From Embleya scabrispora DSM 41855 (GTDB taxonomy: Bacteria > Actinomycetota > Actinomycetes > Streptomycetales > Streptomycetaceae), in the NCBI RefSeq assembly GCF_000372745.1, contig NZ_KB889562.1:201321-265320 (forward strand): DNA of 64,000 nt, in the 5' to 3' direction. The notes below the pieces were generated by a model. It searched no databases. It was not told the origin of the DNA and was given only the letters and a program-made list of their open reading frames with translations. The translations under genes were made by a program, and so were the position numbers. Shown here in pieces: positions 1 to 8,285 of this stretch. Numbering within the stretch: the first letter of the stretch is position 1; every line of letters starts with the position of its first letter.

Positions 1-627
1 GGTCCGCCGCTCGGCTATCGCGAGGCGCTCGGTCGCGGACGGCCCGAGCAGCCTGGTACCGAGCCGGGTGAGCAGCCAACCCACGCCGGCCAGGTAGTAG
101 AGAGCCCCGACGATGACGAGCGCACCCAGGGGAATCAGCCACCAGTGCTCGGCACCGCCCGCGAAGGCGAGCCCGCCGAACGCCACGCCCGTATCCGTGG
201 CCGGCGACATGATCATCGCGATTCCCACGAACACCCAGTGGCCCGTGAGTGCGAGACCGAGCCAGGCCAGGTCGACCCGCAACACCAGCCACAGCGCAGT
301 GCGCCATCGGTCCCCCCACCCCTGGGACCGGGTGACCGCGATGTCGCTCTCGTCCCCGGGGCGCAGCAGCAGCCGGGCCAGGAAACCCTCGAACCGGCGC
401 GCCTCGGCGAGCAGCCCGAACACGATCAGGATCGGAATCGGGACGACCAGCAGCGCGAGCCCGTCGGCCGGCCCGCTGTCGCCTTCCAGACCCGGGTACA
501 CCAGGGCGACCGCCACGCCCAGGGCCAGCGCCGTGAACAGGTGGAAGGCCCGCGTGTAGGTGGAGGCCGTGACGAGCGGCCGGGTGAGGCGGGTGAGCCA
601 AGTGCGAAGCGGCGCGATCCGGGACAT
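1..627 (-). CDS. sensor histidine kinase, N-terminal part (cut by window edge)
   Basis: Open frame on the minus strand from an ATG at 625-627 to the window edge without a stop; about 209 residues are visible. The protein opens MSRIAPLRTWLTRL and has about four hydrophobic segments (near residues 28-45, 57-75, 112-138 and 160-185), then the stretch LLGPSATERLAIAERR. In actinobacteria this arrangement is typical of the membrane 'Sensor' domain (PF13796-like) that precedes a HisKA_3/HATPase kinase module. The kinase core lies outside the window, so the kinase assignment is an inference from the N-terminal half. It is divergent from the FtsW-like gene, with about 190 bp between them. Confidence 0.65.
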   Translation of the reverse strand, partial: MSRIAPLRTWLTRLTRPLVTASTYTRAFHLFTALALGVAVALVYPGLEGDSGPADGLALLVVPIPILIVFGLLAEARRFEGFLARLLLRPGDESDIAVTRSQGWGDRWRTALWLVLRVDLAWLGLALTGHWVFVGIAMIMSPATDTGVAFGGLAFAGGAEHWWLIPLGALVIVGALYYLAGVGWLLTRLGTRLLGPSATERLAIAERRT

Positions 628-814
628 GCCGCCATCCTGCCGGGTCGCCGTGTGCACGACCTCCCCCGCCCGGGGGAGACCGTCCCCACGGTTGGGGGAA
701 TTGGCGCAGGGTCCCGAAATCGCAGTCGTGACGCGCCGCCACCACCGGCGGTACCCACCGCAAAGCAGCCGACCCTCCGGTTACCCAGGGTCACTTGTGG
801 GCATCCCAGAGCGC

Positions 815-2191
815 ATGTCCAGATGGCGGCGGCGCAAGACGGTGGCGGGAGAACCCCTGCCGCCCACCCGACGCAACACCGAGTTCCTGCTGCTCGTCTT
901 CGCGGTCCTGGTCCCCGTCCTCGCGTATGCGAACGTCGGCCTGACCAAGGACGGCTCGGTTCCTCCGGATACCGCCGGATACGGACTCGGGCTCGGCTTC
1001 CTCGTGTTGGTCGCCCACATTCTGGTGCGCCGCTTCGCGCCGTATGCCGACCCGGTGCTGCTGCCGATCGCCGCACTGCTCAACGGCCTGGGGCTGGTGC
1101 TGATCTACCGACTCGACCTGGAGACGTCGAAGGCGCAGGCCGCGCCCTCGCAACTGGTGTGGTCGGCCGTCGGGGTGATCCTGTTCGCGGTGGTGATGAT
1201 CGCCGTGCGCGATCACCGCACCCTGGGCAAATACGCGTACCTCGCGGCCGCCGTGGCCCTGTTCCTGATGATCGTCCCGGTCTTCTTCCCGGCCATCAAC
1301 GGCGCCAAGGTGTGGATCCGACTCGGCCCCTTCTCGCTGCAGCCCGGCGAGTTCGCCAAGATCATCCTGGTGGTCTTCTTCGCGTCCCACCTCGCCACCA
1401 CGCGCGAGACGCTGATGATGATCGGCCGTCGGTTCTGCGGCGTGAACCTGCCGCGCGGCCGCGACCTCGGCCCGGTCGTCGCGGTGTGGCTGACGTCGGT
1501 CGGCATCCTGGTCCTGGAGCGCGATCTGGGCACGTCCCTGCTCTACTTCGGCGCATTCGTGGTGATGCTCTACGTCGCGACCGCCCGCATCGGCTGGATC
1601 CTGGTCGGCCTCATCCTGATCGCACTCGGCGCGTTCGCGGTCGGCTCGGCCGAACCCCACGTGCACAGCCGCGTGCAGGACTGGCAGGACCCGTTCGCGA
1701 GCATCCACGCGGGGCTCGGACCGGGCCAACTGGCCCAGTCGTTGTTCTGTTTCGCGGCCGGCGGTCTGCTCGGCGCCGGCCTCGGCCTGGGGCACTCGAT
1801 CCTGGTCGGCTTCTCCGCCAAGAGCGACTTCATCCTGGCCACCGTCGGCGAGGAACTCGGACTGACCGGCATCGCCGCGCTGTTCGTGCTCTACGCGCTG
1901 CTGGTCGCACGCGGCTTCCGGGCCGGCCTGACCGCGCCGGACCCGTTCGGCTCGCTGCTCGCCCACGGCCTCTCCGCCGTGCTGGCCATCCAGGTGTTCG
2001 TGGTCGCGGGCGGAGTGACCGCGCTGATCCCGCTCACCGGCATGACCATGCCCTTCCTCGCCCAGGGCGGCTCGTCCGTGGTCACCAACTGGGCGCTGAT
2101 CGCACTGCTGATGAAGGTCAGCGACCGGGGTCGCCGACCACCCGCGCCGATCGAGGAGCCCAGCGCGCTTCCCGAGAAGGTGCTCGCGTGA
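815..2191 (+). CDS. FtsW/RodA/SpoVE-family peptidoglycan polymerase
   Basis: Polytopic SEDS protein of 458 residues, expected to polymerise lipid II into glycan strands at the membrane with a partner class B PBP. About ten hydrophobic helices follow a short basic N-terminus. Family hallmarks seen are WIRLGPFSLQPGEFAK, ERDLGTSLL with the essential Asp (about residue 237), and GEELGLTG near the C-terminus. ATG 815 is preferred; an in-frame GTG at 797 would add six residues, and the frame runs open further upstream without family similarity. The stop overlaps the start of the PBP gene (GTGA), so the two are translationally coupled. The pair resembles the rodA/pbpA-like pair of actinobacteria; whether it acts in division, sporulation or polar growth cannot be read from sequence. 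Confidence 0.9.
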   Translation: MSRWRRRKTVAGEPLPPTRRNTEFLLLVFAVLVPVLAYANVGLTKDGSVPPDTAGYGLGLGFLVLVAHILVRRFAPYADPVLLPIAALLNGLGLVLIYRLDLETSKAQAAPSQLVWSAVGVILFAVVMIAVRDHRTLGKYAYLAAAVALFLMIVPVFFPAINGAKVWIRLGPFSLQPGEFAKIILVVFFASHLATTRETLMMIGRRFCGVNLPRGRDLGPVVAVWLTSVGILVLERDLGTSLLYFGAFVVMLYVATARIGWILVGLILIALGAFAVGSAEPHVHSRVQDWQDPFASIHAGLGPGQLAQSLFCFAAGGLLGAGLGLGHSILVGFSAKSDFILATVGEELGLTGIAALFVLYALLVARGFRAGLTAPDPFGSLLAHGLSAVLAIQVFVVAGGVTALIPLTGMTMPFLAQGGSSVVTNWALIALLMKVSDRGRRPPAPIEEPSALPEKVLA

Positions 2192-3654
2192 TCGTCACCG
2201 CCCGGCGAGCCGCCGGATTCTGTCTGCTGCTGCTCCTGGCACTGCTCGGCAACGCCACCTGGCTCATGGCGCACCAAGCCGACGCCTACGACCACATGGC
2301 GGGCAACCGCCGCCCACAGATCGTCCGTTACCAGCAGCCGCGCGGCGACATCCTGGTGGCCGGCCGACCGGTCACCGGTTCGCCGTACACCGCCACATCC
2401 TTCGACCCGGCCTACGGTCGCAGCTACACCGACGGCCCGCTCTACGCCCCGGTCACCGGCTTCGCGTCCCGGCTCTACGGCGCCACACTGCTCGAAGGCG
2501 TCGAGGACGACCTCCTGGCGGGCACCGACCCGCGTCTGGGCGCGTGGCCGGTGATCACCGCGATCACCCGAAGGCGCGGCCCCGCCGGCAACGTGGCCAC
2601 CACGATCGTGCCCGCCGCACAGCAGGCCGCGTTCGCCGGTCTCGCGAACACCGGCAACAAGGGCGCGGTGGCCGCGCTCGACCCCGCCACCGGCGCGATC
2701 CTGGCCCTGGTGAGCACACCGTCCTACGACCCGGGCAGGCTGGCCGGTGGCGACAAGGCGACCCGGAGCGCATGGACCGCCCTGGACACCGACCCCGACC
2801 GGCCGATGCTCAACCGCGCGTTGCGCGAGACCTATCCCCCGGGCTCCACCTTCAAGGTGGTCACCGCCGCGGCGGCGCTTTCCTCGGGCATGGTGACCGA
2901 TCCGGACGAGCCGACCGACTCGCCCGATCCCTATCCGCTGCCCGAATCGCAGGCCGGACTCGGCAACGCGGTGTCCGGCTGCCGCGACGCCTCGCTGCGC
3001 TACGCGCTGGCGATGTCCTGCAACACCGTGTTCGCCAAACTCGGGGTCGACATGGGTGCCGAGGTGATGCGCCGGCAGGCCGACGCGTTCGGCTTCGACC
3101 ACCCGAAGCTGCGGATTCCGGTCGCGGTCACCGAGAGCGTGTTCCCGAAGCATCCGGATCGCCCGCAGACCGCGCTGTCCTCGATCGGCCAGTTCGACAC
3201 CCGGGCCACCCCGCTCCAGATGGCGATGGTCGCGGCGGGCGTCGCCAATGACGGCGAGGTGATGCGGCCGTACCTGGTCGAGCGGCTCACCCGCCGCGAC
3301 GGCAGCATCGTGCACGTCACCGACCGCGAGCCCCTGACCCGCGCGGTCTCCCCGCCGGTGGCCCGCCGACTACAGACGATGATGGAGGACGCGGTCGCCA
3401 CCGGCACCGGCGGCAACGGGCGGATCGACGGCGCCGTCGTCGGCGGCAAGACCGGCACCGCCCAGCACGGCGAGAACAACCGGGCCGTGCCCTACGCGTG
3501 GTTCATCGCCTACGCGAAGGCCGACGCCGGACCCGCCGTGGCGGTCGCCGTCGTGGTCGAGGACGGCTCGGCCGACCGTGCCGACGTCACCGGCGGCGGC
3601 CTCGCCGCCCCGATCGCCAAGGCCGTGATGTCCGCGGTGCTGGACGCCCGATGA
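2188..3654 (+). CDS. class B penicillin-binding protein (transpeptidase)
   Basis: Membrane-anchored D,D-transpeptidase of 488 residues, starting at GTG 2188 overlapping the SEDS stop. One N-terminal anchor helix (about residues 8-25) is followed by a short non-penicillin-binding region containing RGDIL, then the transpeptidase domain. The three active-site motifs are present: STFK with nucleophile Ser at about 220, SCN at about 277 and KTGT at about 421. The length and lack of PASTA repeats match the PbpA type rather than FtsI or PonA. It should cross-link glycan made by its coupled SEDS partner. No frame defects. Confidence 0.93.
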   Translation: MIVTARRAAGFCLLLLLALLGNATWLMAHQADAYDHMAGNRRPQIVRYQQPRGDILVAGRPVTGSPYTATSFDPAYGRSYTDGPLYAPVTGFASRLYGATLLEGVEDDLLAGTDPRLGAWPVITAITRRRGPAGNVATTIVPAAQQAAFAGLANTGNKGAVAALDPATGAILALVSTPSYDPGRLAGGDKATRSAWTALDTDPDRPMLNRALRETYPPGSTFKVVTAAAALSSGMVTDPDEPTDSPDPYPLPESQAGLGNAVSGCRDASLRYALAMSCNTVFAKLGVDMGAEVMRRQADAFGFDHPKLRIPVAVTESVFPKHPDRPQTALSSIGQFDTRATPLQMAMVAAGVANDGEVMRPYLVERLTRRDGSIVHVTDREPLTRAVSPPVARRLQTMMEDAVATGTGGNGRIDGAVVGGKTGTAQHGENNRAVPYAWFIAYAKADAGPAVAVAVVVEDGSADRADVTGGGLAAPIAKAVMSAVLDAR

Positions 3655-3696
3655 TCCGCCGCCGGGCTCGCCTCGCGAACGGCTCCCGCGCGGCGG

Positions 3697-4305
3697 TCAG
3701 CTCTTGCGCAGCCCGGCCAGCACCCGGTCGATGACCTGGCCCACCTCGCGCCGGGCGTTCGCGGGGTCCGCCGCACGCGCGGTGTACATGCTCGCCTCGG
3801 AGATCAGCGATGCCAGCAGCCGGGCCAGCGGCCGCACCGGCAACTCGTCGATCTCGCCGTTGTCCATCGCCCTCCGCAACCAGGCGGCCAACAGCCCGTG
3901 TCCGTGCTCGTCCACGAGCGCGTCCCACGACCCGGGCCCGAGCACCGCCGGTCCGTCCACCAACACGATCCGCTGGAAGTCCCCGGTCGTGCACACGTCC
4001 AGGAACGATTGGAATCCGTGCCGCAGCTGATCCCACGGTTCGCTGGGGTGGTCCCGGGCATGACGCATCTCGTGGGCGACCAGCGCCTCGGCCGCCTCGG
4101 CCGCGACGGTCGCCATGACCGCGCGAAAGAGATCGGCCTTGTCCTTGAAGTGGTGATACAGCGCGCCCCGGGTCACTCGGGCTCGGGCCACGATCTCCTC
4201 GGTGCCGGTCTGCGCATAACCCTGGGTCGCGAACAGCTCGCGTGCCGCGGTCAGCAGCGCCGCACGGGTGTCCGCGACATGTTGTGCCCGACGCGTGACC
4301 GCCAT
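3697..4305 (-). CDS. TetR-family transcriptional regulator
   Basis: A 202-residue one-domain-plus-ligand-pocket repressor type. The N-terminal helix-turn-helix is clear: LLTAARELFATQGY, then TGTEEIVARARVTRGALYHHF (residues about 17-55, split here only to describe it). The C-terminal domain (about 80-200) resembles the large TetR_C group with YFHF/YHHFKDKADLF-type linkers but gives no ligand clue. It is divergent from hpnH, and a palindrome (4320-4336) lies just upstream of its own ATG, so autoregulation and possibly control of hpnH is plausible. Its 3' end faces the PBP gene 42 bp away. Confidence 0.88.
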   Translation of the reverse strand: MAVTRRAQHVADTRAALLTAARELFATQGYAQTGTEEIVARARVTRGALYHHFKDKADLFRAVMATVAAEAAEALVAHEMRHARDHPSEPWDQLRHGFQSFLDVCTTGDFQRIVLVDGPAVLGPGSWDALVDEHGHGLLAAWLRRAMDNGEIDELPVRPLARLLASLISEASMYTARAADPANARREVGQVIDRVLAGLRKS

Positions 4306-4319
4306 ACAACCCCCACGTT

Positions 4320-4336
4320 ACGTACAGCCTGTATGT
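4320..4336. promoter_or_regulatory. candidate TetR operator
   Basis: Imperfect palindrome ACGTACAG-C-CTGTATGT (8-1-8 with one mismatched pair), 14 bp upstream of the TetR start codon and about 110 bp upstream of hpnH. Size and position fit a TetR-dimer site. Binding is inferred from position only. Confidence 0.5.
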
Positions 4337-4445
4337 TGAAGATGTTGTCATCATCGGGCACACCCGGGCAACGACGCCACGCCGAGTCGAGTTTCAGCGG
4401 ACGCCGACGCCCCCGGGTTCGGGGATAGAGAGGAAGCGAACGGTC

Positions 4446-5450
4446 ATGGGCCTGCCGCTGAACCTGGCTGTGAAAATCGGCACTCACCTGGTCAAGCAGA
4501 AGATCAAGCGAGTCGACAAGTTCGCGATGATCGTGGAGGTCGAGCCGCTGTTCGCCTGCAACCTCAAGTGCGGCGGGTGCGGCAAGATTCAGCAGCCACA
4601 CGACGTGTTGCGCAAGCGCATGTCGGTCGAGCAGGCCGTCGCGGCCGTCGAGGAATGCGGCGCGCCGATGGTGTCGCTGGCCGGCGGTGAGCCGTTGATG
4701 CACAAGCAGATCGATCTGATCGTCGAAGAACTGCTCAAGCGCAAGAAGTTCGTCATCATCTGCACCAACGCCGTGCTGCTGCCCAAGCACCTGCACAAGT
4801 TCAAGCCGAACAAGAACTTCGCGTGGATGGTGCACATCGACGGCCTGCGCGAGAAGCACGACCAGGCGGTGGACAAGGAAGGCGTCTTCGACGAGGCGGT
4901 GGCCGCGGTCAAGATGGCCAAGGCCGCGGGATTCCAGGTCTACACGAACAGCACGTTCTTCAACACGGACTCCCCCGAGAGCATCGTCGACGTGCTCAAC
5001 TTCCTCAACGACGACCTCAAGGTCGACCGGATCCAGATCTCCCCGGCCTACGCCTACGAGAAGGCCCCGGTACAGAACCGCTTCCTGGGGGTCGAGCAGA
5101 CCCGGAAGCTGTTCGCCTCCGCCTTCTCCGGCGGCAACCGCAAGAAGTGGCGGCTCAACCACTCCGCGCTCTTCCTCGACTTCCTGGAGGGCAAGCGCGA
5201 CTTCGAGTGCACGCCGTGGGCCATCCCCTCCTACTCGCTGCTCGGTTGGCAGCAGCCCTGCTACCTGATGGGCGACGGCTACGTGCAGAGCTACCAGGAG
5301 TTGCTCACCGACACGGAGTGGGGGAATTACGGCCGCGGCAAGGACCCGCGCTGCGACAACTGCATGGCGCACTGCGGCTACGAGCCCACCGCCGTCCTGG
5401 CCACCATGGGCTCCCTCAAGGAAAGCCTGCGCGCGGTCGTCGCGGGCTGA
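4446..5450 (+). CDS. hpnH: adenosyl-hopene transferase HpnH (radical SAM)
   Basis: Radical SAM enzyme of 334 residues that joins the 5'-deoxyadenosyl group to diploptene, the first step of C35 hopanoid side-chain formation. The [4Fe-4S] motif CNLKCGGC gives Cys38, Cys42 and Cys45; MVSLAGGEPLMHKQ follows as the SAM-binding GGE motif. The C-terminal region keeps the HpnH-type cysteine cluster DPRCDNCMAHCGYEP. The start is ATG 4446 behind a GAGAGGAAG ribosome site. Length and motif order match HpnH throughout. It stands alone: no squalene/hopene cyclase or other hpn gene lies within the window. A strong hairpin follows the stop. Confidence 0.95.
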   Translation: MGLPLNLAVKIGTHLVKQKIKRVDKFAMIVEVEPLFACNLKCGGCGKIQQPHDVLRKRMSVEQAVAAVEECGAPMVSLAGGEPLMHKQIDLIVEELLKRKKFVIICTNAVLLPKHLHKFKPNKNFAWMVHIDGLREKHDQAVDKEGVFDEAVAAVKMAKAAGFQVYTNSTFFNTDSPESIVDVLNFLNDDLKVDRIQISPAYAYEKAPVQNRFLGVEQTRKLFASAFSGGNRKKWRLNHSALFLDFLEGKRDFECTPWAIPSYSLLGWQQPCYLMGDGYVQSYQELLTDTEWGNYGRGKDPRCDNCMAHCGYEPTAVLATMGSLKESLRAVVAG

Positions 5451-5458
5451 CCGCCCCC

Positions 5459-5489
5459 GGGGGTCGACGGACGAGGTTCCGTCGACCCC
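5459..5489 (+). terminator. hairpin after hpnH
   Basis: Inverted repeat GGGGTCGACGG / CCGTCGACCCC separated by 8 nt, starting 9 nt after the hpnH stop. No U-tract, as usual for high-GC actinobacterial terminators. Confidence 0.6.
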
Positions 5490-5500
5490 GGGCTTCGGTC

Positions 5501-5528
5501 GGGAACATCGGTACAGCGGCTGGCGCTG
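5501..5528 (+). repeat. left copy of 28-bp inverted repeat (Tn3-type end?)
   Basis: GGGAACATCGGTACAGCGG followed by CTGGCGCTG. The reverse complement recurs at 9359-9386 with a single mismatch (27/28). The GGG-rich outer end and the transposase/resolvase debris next to each copy suggest a transposon terminal repeat. No 5-bp target duplication is evident outside the two copies. Confidence 0.6.
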
Positions 5529-6262
5529 AGAACGATCTTGGTGTGCGTGCTGGAGCAGCTGTACCGGGCGCTGGTCAGCCGCGCGATCTTCGCTCCCCCT
5601 CGCACCGCTTCTCCAACCCGCGGGCCCGGCTGCTGGACGGCAAGCCGTGGCCGGCGGGGCGCGAGGGCGTACTGGCCGGCCTGAGCCTGGAGGCTCCCGT
5701 CGAGGAACATCCGGCGGAGCCGGTGCGGGTGCTGGACGCGGCGTGGAAGCAGATGGCCGAACACCTCGAAGAGGCCGGCGCGGATGCGAAGGTCAGCATC
5801 GAGGTGCAGCCCGACGGGCGGGCCAAGCTGAACGTGGACGCACTCGGGCCGCTCGGGGTGCCCAAGTCGCCGGCCTGGCTGCGCAAGCGGGTCGAGAAGA
5901 TGCTCCCGAAGATCGACCTGCCGGACCTGTTGTTCGAGGTCGACCCGGTCGATGACACCTACCGGCGGCAGATGGGCAAGCAGCTCAGCGTCCAGGAGTC
6001 CCGCCACACCCTCGCCCGGGACATCTGCCACGGCAAGCGCGGCACCATCCACCAGGCATACCGGGACGGAATGGAAGATCAACCAGGGTCACTGGGACTG
6101 GTGTTGAACGCCGTCGTGCTCTGGACGACGAAGTACATCGACGCCGAGGTCGCCCGGCTGCGCGCCGAGGACAAGGAGATCAGCGATGAGGATGTCGCCC
6201 GCCTGTCCCCGCTGAAGTTCAAGAACCACAACGTCGTGCGGGGCGCGGGAGTGCCGCAAGGT
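5529..6262 (+). pseudogene. Tn3-family transposase remnant (tnpA)
   Basis: Translated pieces match the Tn3 TnpA middle and C-terminus: VLEQLYRALVSRAIFAPP in one frame, then after a 1-2 nt indel near 5595-5602 FSNPRARLLDGKPW and LPKIDLPDLLFEVD in another, then directly RRQMGKQLSVQESRHTLAR and GALGLVLNAVVLWTT-like sequence near the C-terminus, ending around LSPLKFKNHNVV where the frame is lost. The stretch between LLFEVD and RRQMGKQL, which in intact TnpA (about 1000 residues) holds most of the DDE catalytic core, is missing. The N-terminal third is also absent, replaced by the 28-bp repeat. Non-functional. Confidence 0.8.
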
Positions 6263-6310
6263 CATCGGCCTCGCCACCGCGGAAGTTCGCCTGGCATGAC
6301 CTGCTGCCCG

Positions 6311-7213
6311 TCAGTCCGGCAGCCAGTGCAGCTCGTGCGCCAGGGTTTTGGCGACGGCACGGACGCGGCGGTGCAGCGGCGACTGCTCGCGTGGGAGGAC
6401 CAGGTGGATCGTCAGGCCGGGCGCGCCTCGCAGCGGTCGCCAGGTGAGACCGGCCGGTTGTGCCGTGGCTGCGGCTTCTCCGGCCGGGGCGAGGGTGACC
6501 CCGTCGCGCAGGTCGCGCTGAGACATGTCGAAAGAGACTGCGGGCGTGTGGAATCGGGGGTGTGGTCGGGTGTCTCGGAACAGTGCGGACAGCTGATCGT
6601 GGATCACGGGATTGGCCGCACGGTCCGGAAGTCGCAGCGGATACGCGGCCGCGTCGGCGATCTCGACCTCCGGGTGTTCGGCCAGCGGATGGTGCTGCGC
6701 CAGCTGGACCCCGACGCGCTGACGCCGCAGCAGGAACCGGCGCACGCCACGGCCCGGTTGTTCACCGCGGGTGATCCCGGCATCGATGCGGCCGTCGGCG
6801 ACCGCGGGGGAGATCTCCGGTGTCGCCATCGGGACCGCGCCGACCTCGAGTCCGGGACTGCTGTGAATCAGCTTGTCCACCAGGGCCGGTGCCGTCTCGG
6901 CCCCGGTGCTGAGGCTGTATCCGATGCGCAGCGTGCCCAGTTCACCGGCCGCCGCGCTCCGGGCGGTGTCCCATGCCCGGTCCAGCGCCGCCAGCGCGGG
7001 CGGCGCGGACTCCGCCAAAGCCGCACCGGCCGTGGTCAATACGACGCTACGCGTGTTGCGGACCAGCAGGGCCGTACCGAGTTCCGCCTCCAATCGGCGC
7101 ATCCGGGCGCTGAGTGCGGGCTGTGCGATACCGATTCGGGCGGCCGCGCGGGTGAAGTTCAACTCCTGCGCCAGCACCAGGAAGTACCGCAGGCTGACCG
7201 TGTCCGGTGCCAC
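6311..7213 (-). CDS. LysR-family transcriptional regulator
   Basis: A 300-residue LysR protein. The winged HTH is at the N-terminus (SLRYFLVLAQELNFTRAAAR, then QPALSARMRRLEAELG), and the rest is the periplasmic-binding-like effector domain. GTG 7213 is chosen because GGGGAGGG lies 4 nt upstream and the LysR homology begins at once; an upstream in-frame extension has no similarity. It is divergent from the DUF1330 gene, the usual layout for a LysR gene and its target. It lies within the inverted-repeat-bounded region, so it is likely cargo of the decayed element. Confidence 0.88.
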   Translation of the reverse strand: MAPDTVSLRYFLVLAQELNFTRAAARIGIAQPALSARMRRLEAELGTALLVRNTRSVVLTTAGAALAESAPPALAALDRAWDTARSAAAGELGTLRIGYSLSTGAETAPALVDKLIHSSPGLEVGAVPMATPEISPAVADGRIDAGITRGEQPGRGVRRFLLRRQRVGVQLAQHHPLAEHPEVEIADAAAYPLRLPDRAANPVIHDQLSALFRDTRPHPRFHTPAVSFDMSQRDLRDGVTLAPAGEAAATAQPAGLTWRPLRGAPGLTIHLVLPREQSPLHRRVRAVAKTLAHELHWLPD

Positions 7214-7401
7214 GTGCCCTCCCCGCCGATTGATAACGATCCGTTCTGAGTCTATCCCGTACCGGTCTTTCCCCCGACCGCACATCAAGCCCTAGCCTGC
7301 GCGTATGACGATCCAATTGACCGCAGTACCGGTCGGCGGGATCGATCGATCCGGGTGTCGATTCGAAGTCGGACGTGTCCGGCCGAACACAGGAGGTTTC
7401 C

Positions 7402-7695
7402 ATGGCCAAGGGCTACTGGGTCAGTGTCTACCCCGCCATTTCCGACCCTGAGGCGCTGACCGCCTACGACAAGCTGGCCGGTCCGGCTGTCCAGGCTGGG
7501 GGCGGGCGCCTCCTGTCCCGTGGCGATCGAGTCGTCGCCCACGAGGCCGGAATCACGCAACGCGCCGTGCTGATCGAGTTCGACAGCCTCGAACAGGCCG
7601 TCGCGGCATACGAGAGCGAGGCATACCAGAAGGCGCTGGTGGCCCTCCCCGACGGCTACGAGCGCGACTTCCGCATCATCGAAGGCATCGACTGA
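7402..7695 (+). CDS. DUF1330 family protein
   Basis: Small 97-residue alpha/beta-barrel-type protein of the DUF1330 (dimeric ferredoxin-like) family; function unknown. It starts MAKGYWVSVYPAISDPEAL and keeps the core YDKLAGPAVQAGGGRLLSRG and RAVLIEFDSLEQAVAAYES. ATG 7402 sits 5 nt after a perfect AGGAGG. It is divergent from LysR and followed by the EthD-like remnant and the PhzF gene, suggesting a small catabolic or detoxification cassette. Members often occur beside oxidoreductases, but no substrate can be assigned. Confidence 0.88.
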   Translation: MAKGYWVSVYPAISDPEALTAYDKLAGPAVQAGGGRLLSRGDRVVAHEAGITQRAVLIEFDSLEQAVAAYESEAYQKALVALPDGYERDFRIIEGID

Positions 7696-7875
7696 CCGGC
7701 GGGCCCAGCCATCGCCGAGCATCCGTCACCTGAAACGCACACGGTGCCGAACGACGACTCACGAGACGAGTTCGAAGCCATGCCCCGCGTCCCAGCAGGT
7801 GCGCTGCTCGCGCGCATGATGCCCGGGCGAACTGCCCGCGTGCGGTCACCGCACCGTTGCGGCGCCGGCCTCCCT

Positions 7876-8163
7876 CACCGAACGCATTCCAAACCCGCCG
7901 ACCCTGACCACTTCCGCGACCGCTACGTGACCAACCACCTTCCACTGGTCACGAAATGGCCCGGCCTGCTTGCGTGGCGCCACAGCTTCGACGTGGCGGC
8001 GACCAAGGGAGAAGCGCCGTATTTCGCGGTCTTCGAAGGCGACTTCGCCGACGCCGCCGCCATGGCCGCGGCGCGGGCGTCGCCGCACGGCCGGCGGGTG
8101 GCCGCCGGTGTCGCCAACTACGCCACCGGCGGTGCGGTCATCATCCACTATCCGGTGCAGGAC
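7876..8163 (+). pseudogene. EthD-like domain protein, start and end lost
   Basis: The reading frame contains a good EthD/DUF-type ferredoxin-like fold sequence: PADPDHFRDRYVTNHLPL, LLAWRHSFDVAATKGEAPYF, then NYATGGAVIIHYPV. In this family the PADPxHFxxxY motif sits about 10 residues from the start, but here the sequence before it has no similarity and no start codon with a ribosome site nearby (nearest in-frame starts lie about 130 bp upstream). No stop follows the natural C-terminus IIHYPV; the frame runs on into the PhzF gene. I read it as a decayed gene; a working fusion with a new N-terminus is the alternative. Confidence 0.55.
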
Positions 8164-8285
8164 GGCACCGGCCGAGGCAGGACGGTACGCTCCGGGACGC
8201 GTTCGGTCGGCCGTCGCGGCCGGGTCCGGCCATCGGCGGAACGCCGTTCGCGGTCGCCGGTTCGTCGAGCGTCAAAGGTGGGCCG

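Noticed and set aside
145-2187. A very long plus-strand frame running into the PBP gene
   Set aside because: Codon pattern is that of a shadow frame over the FtsW-like gene; the PBP homology begins only at GTG 2188.
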